Shown piece after piece: positions 56,754-64,000 of a stretch of DNA of 64,000 nucleotides (positions within the stretch are counted from its first letter, which is position 1; each line of letters opens with the position of its first letter). This DNA comes from Pseudomonas putida S13.1.2 (GTDB taxonomy: Bacteria; Pseudomonadota; Gammaproteobacteria; Pseudomonadales; Pseudomonadaceae): NCBI RefSeq assembly GCF_000498395.2, contig NZ_CP010979.1, positions 186,001 to 250,000 on the forward strand, written 5' to 3'. The position numbers and the translations under genes are program-made. The notes beneath the pieces were generated by a model. It saw only the letters and a program-made list of their open reading frames with translations. It made no database searches and was not told the DNA's origin.

Positions 56754-57521
56754 TTAGGGCCGGGCCACAGACATATTGTCCGGGTCGCCCGCTCCCCCAT
56801 ACCGTTGCACAATCCGCTCGATCTCCCCCGACTGCTTCATTCTTACCAGCGCCCGCAACAGCGCTTGTGTCGGTATCGCCGGATCGTTGCGCACCATGCA
56901 CCCCAAATCCTGTTCTTCCAGCACCGCGAGTGCCTGCAATTGCTGCCCGGCTGGCAAGCCTTGGTTAAACCACTGCAACGACAGCTGGTTGCTCACCGCA
57001 TGCCGATACCGCCCGGCCTGCAGCTTTTGCAGCACCAGCAACTGGCTGCGGCTGTCCTCGCGGTGCAGTTGGCCTTTGTCCAGCAGCGGTTGCAGGGTTG
57101 AATAGGTGTAGCCCAGCACCGTGCCGATAGCCTGGGGTGGCAGCTGCTCCGGCGGCATCGGGGTGCTATCGCTGACGCGGCCAACCAGCACGTCGCGCTG
57201 GTGAATCAGCGGGATACTCCACACAAAATCCCCTGGTCGGTCATTGAGCCACCGGGTGCTGACGTAGCAACGCACATCGATGTCACCGCTGCTCATGGCC
57301 TCCTCCAGGCGCAGGCGGGCCATGACGTGGTACTCGGGACGTGCGCCTACTTCCTTGGCAACGGCCTGTGTCAGGTCGTAAAGCAACCCCTCCACTGGCT
57401 GGTCGCCTTCGAGGCGCACCAGTGGCATACCCCAGCTCTCGGCCACAGAGAAGCGCAGTACCGGCTGTTCAGCCAGGCTGTGGGTGGTCCAGAGCAATAG
57501 CAGGGCCAGCAAGCTTCGCAA
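56754..57521 (-). CDS. Periplasmic substrate-binding protein (SBP_bac_3 type)
   Basis: A 255-residue exported protein starting at TTG 57521, preceded by a strong AGGGAGGA ribosome site. The signal peptide (L-R-S-L-L-A-L-L-L-L-W, cleaved after S-L-A) is followed by a family 3 solute-binding fold: L-Y-D-L-T-Q-A-V-A-K-E-V-G, G-D-I-D-V-R-C-Y, and a second-lobe stretch L-L-R-A-L-V-R-M-K-Q-S-G-E-I. No permease or kinase genes are adjacent. It could be a stand-alone binding protein; the ligand is unknown. Confidence 0.82.
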   Translation of the reverse strand: MRSLLALLLLWTTHSLAEQPVLRFSVAESWGMPLVRLEGDQPVEGLLYDLTQAVAKEVGARPEYHVMARLRLEEAMSSGDIDVRCYVSTRWLNDRPGDFVWSIPLIHQRDVLVGRVSDSTPMPPEQLPPQAIGTVLGYTYSTLQPLLDKGQLHREDSRSQLLVLQKLQAGRYRHAVSNQLSLQWFNQGLPAGQQLQALAVLEEQDLGCMVRNDPAIPTQALLRALVRMKQSGEIERIVQRYGGAGDPDNMSVARP

Positions 57522-57645
57522 AGGCGTATCCTCCCTGAACAACGCGCCTGTCTCAAAGCGTAGACGACGCGCGCAGGGTGCAATTTTGCCCCCGCTCCGC
57601 TAGCATTAGCGATCTTCCGCTCTATCAGGCTACGATGGTTTTTCG

Positions 57646-59721
57646 ATGAGTTATCAGGTTCTTGCACGTAAATGGCGTCCGCGCTCGTTCCGCGAAATGG
57701 TCGGCCAGGCCCATGTGCTGAAGGCCTTGATCAATGCCTTGGACAATCAGCGCCTGCACCACGCCTACCTGTTCACCGGTACCCGGGGCGTGGGCAAGAC
57801 CACCATCGCCCGTATTATCGCCAAGTGCCTGAACTGCGAGACCGGCATCACATCGACGCCGTGCGGCACCTGTTCGGTGTGCCGTGAAATCGACGAAGGC
57901 CGCTTCGTCGACCTGATCGAGATCGACGCCGCCAGCCGCACCAAGGTCGAGGACACCCGCGAACTGCTGGACAACGTGCAGTACGCCCCGAGCCGTGGGC
58001 GCTTCAAGGTCTACCTGATCGACGAAGTGCACATGCTCTCGACCCACTCGTTCAACGCCTTGCTCAAGACGCTGGAAGAGCCGCCGCCCTACGTCAAGTT
58101 CATCCTCGCCACCACCGACCCGCAGAAGCTGCCGGCCACCATCCTGTCGCGCTGCCTGCAGTTCTCGCTGAAGAACATGAGCCCGGAGCGGGTGGTTGAA
58201 CACCTCAGCCACGTACTGGCTGCCGAAAACGTGCCGTTCGAGCCGGATGCCCTGTGGCTGCTGGGTCGTGCAGCCGATGGCTCGATGCGTGATGCCATGA
58301 GCCTTACCGACCAGGCCATCGCCTTTGGCGAAGGCAAGGTGCTGGCCGCTGACGTGCGGGCCATGCTTGGCAGCCTGGATCACGGCCAGGTCTATGGCGT
58401 GTTGCAGGCGTTGCTCGAAGGCGATGCCCGTGCGTTGCTGGAGGCCGTGCGCAACCTAGCCGAGCAGGGCCCCGACTGGGCTGGCGTGCTGGCCGAGATG
58501 CTTAACGTGCTGCACCGTGTTGCCATTGCCCAGGCGCTGCCGGAAGCGGTGGACAACGGCCAGGGCGACCGCGAGCGGGTACTGGCGCTGGCTTCGGCAT
58601 TGCCGGCCGAGGACGTGCAGTTCTATTACCAGATGGGCCTGATCGGCCGCCGAGACCTGCCATTGGCGCCGGACCCGCGTGGGGGTTTCGAGATGGTCCT
58701 GCTACGCATGCTGGCGTTCCGCCCGGCCGATACCGACGACGCGCCGAAACCGGTGCTAAAGCCAGTGGGGATCAGCCAAGCCACAGCTGATCCTGCAACG
58801 CCGGTGGCAGCCTCGGCGTCGGCCGAGCCCTCATCGCCTGTCGCGGCCGTACCGGCAGAGCCTGTGCCGGCCGCCCCACAGCTGGAAGTGCCTGCACCTG
58901 CGACAGCCGACCATGAGCCGGAGGCCGAGCCAGACGTTGAGCTGCAGGCCGAGATCGAGGCCATTTCCGTACCCGAGCCTGTTGCGCAGGTGGTCGACCT
59001 GCCGTGGGAAGAGCCGGCAGCTGCACCCGCGCCGGTAGCGGCTGAACCTGCGCCTGTGCCCGCACCAGCGCCCGAGCCTGTTGCCCCTGCGCCGGCACCA
59101 CAGGCCACCGCGACCCACGACGAGCCGCCTTTCGACCCCTCCGCCTACGCAGCCGTAGGCATGGATCGTGACGATGAGCCGCCGCTGGACGAAGACTATT
59201 ACGGTGGTGAAAGCGACCCGGTCGGTTTCAGCTACCTGGACGAGTTGGCCGAACATGTGCAAGAAGAGGTGTCCAAGCCGGCTGCCGAACCGCTGCCAGC
59301 AGCTAAACCGGCCACCGGGCTGGCCCTGCAATGGCTGGAATTATTCCCACAGTTGCCTGTGTCCGGGATGACAGGCAACATCGCGGCAAACTGTACGCTG
59401 ATTGCCGCCGATGGCGATGATTGGCTGCTGCACCTGGACCCTGGCCAGGGCGCGCTGTTCAACTCGACCCAGCAAAGGCGCCTGAACGAAGCGCTCAACC
59501 AGCACCTGGGGCGCACGCTGAACCTGCGCATCGAGCTGATCCTGCCCGAGCAGGAAACCCCGGCCCAGGCGGCCTCGCGCAAGCGTGCAGAGCGCCAGCA
59601 GGACGCGGTCAGCTCTATCGAGCAGGATCCGTTGATCCAGCAGATGATCAAGTTGTTCGGTGCCAAGGTGCGGCAGGATACTATTGAGCCTGTAGAGGCC
59701 CTGGCCAAACAGGGCCAGTAA
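57646..59721 (+). CDS. dnaX: DNA polymerase III subunits gamma/tau
   Basis: A 691-residue clamp-loader ATPase. The N-terminal AAA+ domain has Walker A G-T-R-G-V-G-K-T-T at residues 45-53, the zinc-binding cysteines (C-E-T, C-G-T-C-S-V-C) after it, and D-E-V-H as Walker B. A long alanine/proline/glutamate-rich linker (about residues 375-530) precedes the C-terminal tau-specific region. No A6G-type slippery heptamer was noticed, so how the short gamma form arises, if it does, is not evident. It starts the conserved unit dnaX-ybaB-recR. Confidence 0.96.
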   Translation: MSYQVLARKWRPRSFREMVGQAHVLKALINALDNQRLHHAYLFTGTRGVGKTTIARIIAKCLNCETGITSTPCGTCSVCREIDEGRFVDLIEIDAASRTKVEDTRELLDNVQYAPSRGRFKVYLIDEVHMLSTHSFNALLKTLEEPPPYVKFILATTDPQKLPATILSRCLQFSLKNMSPERVVEHLSHVLAAENVPFEPDALWLLGRAADGSMRDAMSLTDQAIAFGEGKVLAADVRAMLGSLDHGQVYGVLQALLEGDARALLEAVRNLAEQGPDWAGVLAEMLNVLHRVAIAQALPEAVDNGQGDRERVLALASALPAEDVQFYYQMGLIGRRDLPLAPDPRGGFEMVLLRMLAFRPADTDDAPKPVLKPVGISQATADPATPVAASASAEPSSPVAAVPAEPVPAAPQLEVPAPATADHEPEAEPDVELQAEIEAISVPEPVAQVVDLPWEEPAAAPAPVAAEPAPVPAPAPEPVAPAPAPQATATHDEPPFDPSAYAAVGMDRDDEPPLDEDYYGGESDPVGFSYLDELAEHVQEEVSKPAAEPLPAAKPATGLALQWLELFPQLPVSGMTGNIAANCTLIAADGDDWLLHLDPGQGALFNSTQQRRLNEALNQHLGRTLNLRIELILPEQETPAQAASRKRAERQQDAVSSIEQDPLIQQMIKLFGAKVRQDTIEPVEALAKQGQ

Positions 59722-59785
59722 CCGATAACCATGCGGCTGGCCCTGCGCCGGGCCGCATCACATGACCCAATCGAGGTATACCCCC

Positions 59786-60121
59786 ATGATGAAAGGTGGC
59801 ATGGCCGGCCTGATGAAGCAGGCCCAGCAGATGCAGGAAAAGATGCAGAAAATGCAGGAAGAGCTGGCCAACGCCGAAGTCACCGGCCAGTCCGGTGGCG
59901 GCCTGGTGAGCGTGGTGATGACCGGTCGTCACGACGTCAAGCGCGTCAGCATCGACCAAAGCCTGATGTCGACCGACGAGGACGACAAGGAAGTGCTGGA
60001 AGACCTGATCGCCGCCGCCCTGAACGATGCCGTGCGCAAGATCGAGCAGAGCAGCCAGGAAAAGATGGGCGGCATGACCGCCGGCATGCAACTGCCACCG
60101 GGCTTCAAGATGCCGTTCTAA
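59786..60121 (+). CDS. ybaB: Nucleoid-associated protein YbaB/EbfC family
   Basis: A 111-residue YbaB protein. It has the usual [17 protein letters not shown] start, a glycine-rich S-G-G-G-L-V-S-V-V core, and an acidic D-E-D-D-K-E stretch. It binds DNA as a dimer and is encoded between dnaX and recR in most gammaproteobacteria. GAGG precedes ATG 59786. It ends in a strong terminator. Confidence 0.95.
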   Translation: MMKGGMAGLMKQAQQMQEKMQKMQEELANAEVTGQSGGGLVSVVMTGRHDVKRVSIDQSLMSTDEDDKEVLEDLIAAALNDAVRKIEQSSQEKMGGMTAGMQLPPGFKMPF

Positions 60122-60139
60122 GGGCATTGCGATACCGAA

Positions 60140-60168
60140 AACCGCCGCTGATGTCAGCGGCGGTTTTT
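60140..60168 (+). terminator. Rho-independent terminator after ybaB
   Basis: Stem ACCGCCGCT / AGCGGCGGT with a 6-nt loop, then eight T residues. Confidence 0.9.
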
Positions 60169-60253
60169 TTTGCGGAGATTTCAACCCAGGCGCGGTCTGC
60201 TTTTTATGTGGGAGCAACTGTTTTGCTCAAACGTTGAAATTTTGCACGATCAC

Positions 60254-60339
60254 TGTGGGAGCGGGCATGCCCGCGAACACGGGCGAAGCCCGTGCCATCC
60301 ACCGTGCAGCCTGCTTCGCGGGCATGCCCGCTCCCACAT
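60254..60339. repeat. Inverted pair of palindromic repeats, family A variant
   Basis: Arms TGTGGGAGCGGGCATGCCCG and its complement. They occupy most of the 359-bp gap between ybaB and recR, which otherwise holds no gene. Confidence 0.8.
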
Positions 60340-60480
60340 TGACCGCGCTAGCTTTCCAGTTTTGTGCAAGGCAGTTGCTCTCACCTAACTGCAGGCCGCG
60401 CAGGCTTTGGGTGATGTGATTTGACGCCACTGCCCACGCTGGGTATAAACCGCCTCTTATTGATTTGTCAGGCCATTCCC

Positions 60481-61083
60481 ATGAGCTTCAGCCCCCTCAT
60501 CCGCCAACTGATCGACGGCCTGCGCATCCTGCCGGGTGTCGGTCAGAAAACCGCCCAGCGCATGGCCTTGCAACTGCTCGAGCGTGACCGCAGCGGCGGC
60601 CTGCGCCTGGCCCAGGCCCTGACCCAGGCCATGGAAGGGGTTGGCCATTGCCGCCAGTGCCGCACCCTGACCGAGCAGGAGCTGTGCCCGCAATGCGCCG
60701 ACACGCGCCGTGACGATACCCAGCTGTGCGTGGTCGAGGGGCCGACCGATGTGTATGCGGTGGAGCAGACGGGCTACCGTGGCCGCTACTTTGTGCTCAA
60801 GGGGCACCTGTCGCCGCTGGACGGTCTGGGGCCGGAGGCAATTGGCATTCCGCAGCTGATGGCGCGCATCGAGGAGCAGGGCACTTTTACCGAGGTGATC
60901 CTGGCGACCAACCCGACAGTGGAAGGGGAGGCGACGGCGCATTACATCGCGCAGTTGCTGAGCGAGAAGGGGTTGATGGCGTCGCGGATTGCCCATGGTG
61001 TGCCGCTGGGCGGCGAGCTGGAGATGGTGGATGGCGGGACCTTGGCCCATGCCTTTGCAGGGCGCCGGCCAATTTCGCTCTGA
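60481..61083 (+). CDS. recR: Recombination protein RecR
   Basis: A 200-residue RecR. It has the N-terminal HhH region, the zinc finger C-R-Q-C (residues 57-60) with C-P-Q-C (69-72), a Toprim domain ([10 protein letters not shown], near residue 82) and the C-terminal Walker-like segment. It acts with RecO and RecF in gap repair. ATG 60481 is preferred. It ends just before a palindromic repeat interrupted by an IS. Confidence 0.96.
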   Translation: MSFSPLIRQLIDGLRILPGVGQKTAQRMALQLLERDRSGGLRLAQALTQAMEGVGHCRQCRTLTEQELCPQCADTRRDDTQLCVVEGPTDVYAVEQTGYRGRYFVLKGHLSPLDGLGPEAIGIPQLMARIEEQGTFTEVILATNPTVEGEATAHYIAQLLSEKGLMASRIAHGVPLGGELEMVDGGTLAHAFAGRRPISL

Positions 61084-61094
61084 TTCAAAAATGC

Positions 61095-61137
61095 TGGGGC
61101 CGCTTTGCGGCCCCTTCGCGACACAAGGCCGCTCCTA
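61095..61137. repeat. Left arm of a family C repeat pair interrupted by the IS
   Basis: GGGGCCGCTTTGCGGCCCC hairpin followed by CGCGACACAAGGCCGCTCCTA. The right arm resumes at 62573 beyond the IS. Confidence 0.8.
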
Positions 61138-61390
61138 TGTATGGACTCGCCCACACTGTCTAGCTGCTTTTGAACATAGGAACCCGGTTGCATCTATGTA
61201 TCAGGCCTATTCGAGGAAGCTTTTCGCTTCTGGCCAACATCGTGGTGAGCTCGCAGTGTGCCGTTTACATTGAGGCCATTACGTTAGGCCTGTAGGAGCG
61301 GAGGCATCTGTCTGCGACGGTCTTACCTAGGGTCAATGTTCACTAGCAGGGGTTGGAGCGCTCAGCGCTCCGGTGGCATTGCTCGGTTGG
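61138..61390 (-). ncRNA. Candidate guide (seek/bridge) RNA region of the IS
   Basis: Non-coding end of the IS. CCTGTAGGAGCGG at 61289-61301 matches the family C repeat, which is the insertion target, across the junction. CTATGTAT at 61194 and ACATAGGA at 61174 (inverted) match the left IS end (61133-61142). The hairpins GAAGC/GCTTC (61216) and GGAGCGCT/AGCGCTCC (61355) are also present. A target-matching loop plus end-matching segments is the layout known for IS110-family guide RNAs. Confidence 0.5.
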
Positions 61391-62491
61391 TCAGAGGCTC
61401 ATAGCAGCCTCCGGGTTGTTGTTCGGTTTGCGTTGGTAGACCTGATTGCTCTGTAACAGAGCCCAGATAATGCGCAGATTTCGATTAGCCAGTCTGATCG
61501 CCGCCTCCTTGCGTCCAAGGCGGGATAGCCAGCGCAACAGGCGGCGATCGTCTGGCTGATCGGAATCAGGTCTTAGCTGACTCAAGACAGCATGCGCGCC
61601 CTGGATCAGGCTGCGTATGTAGCCGTCACCTCGCTTGCTCATTCTGCCCAGCCTGATTTTGTTTCCGCTACTGTGCTGGTCCGGCACGATACCGAAGAAG
61701 GCGGAATACATTCGGCCACTCGCGAAGCGGCTGGGTTCGGTCTGTTTTGCCACGATCGCCGTGGCGATGATTGGGCCAACGCCACGAATGGTGATCAGCC
61801 GCTGTGCCACCTTATCTTGCTGGGCTGTCACTTCGAGCCGTCCACTCAGCGCCGCAATGCGTTCACCTAAAGACAGCCAGTCAGTCAGCAGCTCATCAAG
61901 CAACTCGCGCAACAAGTCGGGCAGCGGCAAGGAGGCATCCTCAAGCGCCCGCGGTACCTGCTGACTGATCGCGGCATCGCCTTGAGGCATGGATACGCCA
62001 TGCTCAAGCAGCAGGCCACGTATCTGATTGCCCAGCGCTGTATGCCGCTTGATGTTGCCGCGCCGGATGCGATGCAGTGCTTGAATAGCCAGCGCTGTGG
62101 TGCTCTTGATCGGTACGGAGGCAATGCTGGTATCGCGACCGGCACGCAGAATGGCATGGGCATCGTTACGGTCGTTCTTCGCGCCGCTACGGTGTTCGGC
62201 GACGCGTTGCGCAGGCAGGATGCGAACCGGATTACCTTTGGTTTGCAGCAGCCTGGCCCAGGCTTGTGCACCTGGACCGCACTCCATCAAGACGGCCACG
62301 GTCGTTGGCAGCCTGATCAGGAAGTCATGGAATGCTTGACGGGATTTGATGCGATCTTCGTAGATCACCCGACCAGTAGCGTCCTCGCCTGCCAACTGGA
62401 AGACCTGTTTGGCCAGGTCTACGCAGATGGTTGTGCAAAGTTCCACATCGGTGGAAGACAGGGAATCGTGCTTCGAACTATGCTTTTTCAT
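61391..62491 (-). CDS. IS110 family transposase
   Basis: A 366-residue DEDD-type transposase. The N-terminal domain has D-L-A-K-Q-V-F, M-E-C-G-P-G-A and K-N-D-R-N-D-A-H-A, supplying the acidic residues. The C-terminal Tnp_IS116/IS110/IS902-type domain has R-G-V-G-P-I-I-A-T-A and F-F-G-I-V-P-D-Q-H-S-S-G with the nucleophile serine region. It drives guide-directed insertion. ATG 62491 is used; an upstream in-frame extension to 62566 lacks a good ribosome site. Confidence 0.92.
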   Translation of the reverse strand: MKKHSSKHDSLSSTDVELCTTICVDLAKQVFQLAGEDATGRVIYEDRIKSRQAFHDFLIRLPTTVAVLMECGPGAQAWARLLQTKGNPVRILPAQRVAEHRSGAKNDRNDAHAILRAGRDTSIASVPIKSTTALAIQALHRIRRGNIKRHTALGNQIRGLLLEHGVSMPQGDAAISQQVPRALEDASLPLPDLLRELLDELLTDWLSLGERIAALSGRLEVTAQQDKVAQRLITIRGVGPIIATAIVAKQTEPSRFASGRMYSAFFGIVPDQHSSGNKIRLGRMSKRGDGYIRSLIQGAHAVLSQLRPDSDQPDDRRLLRWLSRLGRKEAAIRLANRNLRIIWALLQSNQVYQRKPNNNPEAAMSL

Positions 62492-62572
62492 GGTCTCGCC
62501 CTCGCTGCCGTTGGCTTCTTCGAACGCCACCGTGGCACTGTGATGCCTCGGCGGGGGCGAGTCCATCGATTA

Positions 62573-62640
62573 CAAGGGAATGCAATTTCCTGTGGGAGCG
62601 GCCTTGTGCCGCGATGGGCTGCAAAGCAGCCCCAAAAGCC
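62573..62640. repeat. Right arm of the family C repeat pair interrupted by the IS
   Basis: CTGTGGGAGCGGCCTTGTGC with the GGGCTGCAAAGCAGCCC hairpin after it. Confidence 0.8.
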
Positions 62641-62643
62641 AAC

Positions 62644-63192
62644 TTAGTATTCGCTGAGGGTAAACTCGGTCAGGCAGAAGGTTGGCACACCCGCGGCCTG
62701 AAGCCGGCGCGACCCCTCCAGTTCCGGCAGATCAATGATCGCCGCCGCCTCGAACACCTGCGCCCCGGTGCGACGCACCAGGTTGGCCGCCGCCAGCAGC
62801 GTACCGCCCGTGGCAATCAGGTCGTCGAAGATCAGCACCGAATCGCCTTCGCACAAGCTGTCGGCATGCACTTCAAGGAAGGCTTCGCCGTACTCGGTCT
62901 GGTAACCCTCGCTCAGCACGTCAGCCGGCAGCTTGCCTTGCTTGCGGAACAGGATCAGCGGCTTGTTCAACTGGTGGGCGATGATCGAACCAATCAAAAA
63001 GCCCCGCGCGTCCATGGCACCAATGTGGCTGAACTCAGCCTCGACATAGCGCTCGATGAACTGGTCGGCCACATAGCGCAGCCCGCGCGGCGATTGGAAC
63101 AGCGGGGTGATGTCGCGGAAGATCACGCCCGGTTTGGGGAAGTCCACTACCGGGCGGATCAGGGCTTTGAGGTCGAAGGCGTCGCTGTGCAT
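62644..63192 (-). CDS. apt: Adenine phosphoribosyltransferase
   Basis: A 182-residue enzyme making AMP from adenine and PRPP. The PRPP-binding motif [13 protein letters not shown] is clear near residue 130, and the N-terminal [14 protein letters not shown] motif is diagnostic. ATG 63192 gives the standard length. It belongs to purine salvage, separate in direction from the catabolic cluster. It lies 55 bp downstream of anr. Confidence 0.95.
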   Translation of the reverse strand: MHSDAFDLKALIRPVVDFPKPGVIFRDITPLFQSPRGLRYVADQFIERYVEAEFSHIGAMDARGFLIGSIIAHQLNKPLILFRKQGKLPADVLSEGYQTEYGEAFLEVHADSLCEGDSVLIFDDLIATGGTLLAAANLVRRTGAQVFEAAAIIDLPELEGSRRLQAAGVPTFCLTEFTLSEY

Positions 63193-63247
63193 TGTTGCGG
63201 GTATCCTGGGAAAACGAATGCCCAAGTATACCCGCTAAACGCTGGCC

Positions 63248-63982
63248 TCAGGCCTCGATTGCACCACCGGCCAGCGCGCACAGCTGGATCGGGTCAAGGA
63301 TGTGCACTTCCTTGCCTTCGGCGCGCAGCAGGCCGTTCTGCTGGAAGCGGGTGAACACTCGCGACACGGTTTCTACCGCCAGGCCCAGGTAGTTGCCGAT
63401 TTCGTTGCGCGACATGCTCAGGCGGAACTGGTTGGCCGAATAGCCGCGGGCGCGGAAGCGCGCCGACAGGTTGACCAGGAAGGTGGCAATGCGCTCGTCG
63501 GCAGTCTTCTTCGACAGCAGCAGCATCATTTGCTGGTCGTCGCGGATTTCCCGGCTCATCACCCGCATCAGCTGGCGACGTAGCTGCGGCAGTTGTACCG
63601 ACAGCTCGTCAAGCCGCTCGAAGGGGATTTCGCACACCGAGGTGGTTTCCTGGGCCTGGGCCGACACCGGGTAAGCTTCGGTATCCATGCCGGACAGGCC
63701 GACCAGCTCGCTGGGCAGGTGGAAGCCGGTGATCTGCTCTTCGCCGCTGTCGCTGAGGCTGAAGGTTTTCAGGGCACCGGAACGTACGGCGTAGACCGAG
63801 CCGAAATTGTCACCTTGGCGGAACAGGAACTCGCCTTTTTTCAGCGGCCGGCCACGCTTGACGATTTCATCCAGTGCATCCATGTCTTCCAGGTTCAGCG
63901 AAAGAGGCAGGCACAGGGGGGCCAGGCTGCAATCCTTGCAATGGGCCTGGTTGTGTGGGCGCAGTTTGACTGGCTCGGACAT
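63248..63982 (-). CDS. anr: Anaerobic regulator Anr (FNR type)
   Basis: A 244-residue CRP/FNR-family activator. Cysteines C15, C18 and C24 ([10 protein letters not shown]) and C117 can hold the oxygen-sensitive [4Fe-4S] cluster as in FNR. A cyclic-nucleotide-like domain is followed by the C-terminal HTH ([19 protein letters not shown]), which recognises TTGAT-N4-ATCAA. It controls low-oxygen genes. Its start at 63982 is 18 bp from the window edge; upstream control is not visible. Confidence 0.95.
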   Translation of the reverse strand: MSEPVKLRPHNQAHCKDCSLAPLCLPLSLNLEDMDALDEIVKRGRPLKKGEFLFRQGDNFGSVYAVRSGALKTFSLSDSGEEQITGFHLPSELVGLSGMDTEAYPVSAQAQETTSVCEIPFERLDELSVQLPQLRRQLMRVMSREIRDDQQMMLLLSKKTADERIATFLVNLSARFRARGYSANQFRLSMSRNEIGNYLGLAVETVSRVFTRFQQNGLLRAEGKEVHILDPIQLCALAGGAIEA

Positions 63983-64000
63983 TTGAATCGATCCTTGTGG

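Larger units (their letters stand above)
61138..62572 (-). mobile_element. IS110-family insertion sequence (IS1111-like) inserted in a palindromic repeat
   Basis: About 1435 bp. The element lies between CCGCTCC-TA on the left and CAAGGG on the right; joining these flanks restores an ordinary family C repeat (GCTCCTACAAGGG), and TA occurs at both junctions (61136 and 62571). No terminal inverted repeats or target duplication are apparent, as expected for IS110. The non-coding 250 bp after the transposase holds a copy of CCTGTAGGAGCGG matching the target. Confidence 0.8.

Overview
The window is GC-rich chromosome from a Pseudomonas, almost certainly the P. putida group. The evidence is the gene order smc-zipA-ligA-ffs and dnaX-ybaB-recR-apt-anr, the complete purine-to-glyoxylate catabolic cluster, and the many inverted palindromic repeats (three sequence families) between genes. 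No rRNA, tRNA or CRISPR array was seen.

Region 1-9.6 kb: a truncated NCS1 nucleobase permease (runs off the left edge), an Lrp/AsnC regulator, an EamA exporter, an rRNA-methyltransferase-like protein, an MscS-type channel, a sulfate-binding protein, a voltage-gated K+ channel-like protein with a C-terminal zinc ribbon, and a small orphan RHS gene that looks frameshifted. Region 9.6-18.8 kb: urea transporter, then the glyoxylate operon pyk-ttuD-glxR-hyi-gcl on the minus strand with a divergent GlcG/HbpS-like gene, and a RutR-like TetR regulator. Region 18.9-27.8 kb: a DUF808 protein, two tandem Tsx/OmpK-type porins, a purine permease, then puuD-allA-uraD-puuE, with uraH divergent. Region 28-39 kb: an orphan RHS gene with a possible ADP-ribosyltransferase tail, an AzgA-type permease, a GntR regulator, an aquaporin, guaD, xdhC, xdhB, xdhA and a second GntR gene. 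Together these convert guanine to xanthine, urate, 5-hydroxyisourate, OHCU, allantoin and allantoate, then ureidoglycolate to urea and glyoxylate. Glyoxylate is assimilated through Gcl, Hyi, GlxR, TtuD and Pyk. The allantoate-cleaving step (allantoicase) is the one gene not found. A palindrome TTGTATACAA/TTGTGTACAA recurs in the promoter regions of this cluster and a second, RutR-like dyad occurs at the porin, AzgA permease and xdh promoters, suggesting two overlapping regulons.

Region 39-46.5 kb is core: smc, zipA, ligA and the 4.5S RNA gene ffs. An AT-richer island of about 8.5 kb (46469-54956) is inserted in ffs. It is bounded by a perfect 66-bp direct repeat of the 3' part of ffs and carries a tyrosine integrase with repeated arm-type sites, a serine recombinase, an FRG-domain protein with a partner gene, an HTH protein, three small unknown genes and two gene-free stretches packed with hairpins. 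In the first stretch, hairpins with a nearly constant TTGASM hexaloop recur every 49-50 nt and their stems change in a compensatory way. This is the best candidate here for an undescribed RNA system.

Region 55-64 kb returns to core: a MerR gene with its divergent 19-bp-spacer promoter and a DUF2938 membrane protein, two small membrane proteins, a periplasmic binding protein, dnaX, ybaB, recR, an IS110-family element inserted precisely in a palindromic repeat, apt and anr. The non-coding end of the IS contains a sequence matching its own insertion target, as expected of a guide (seek/bridge) RNA.
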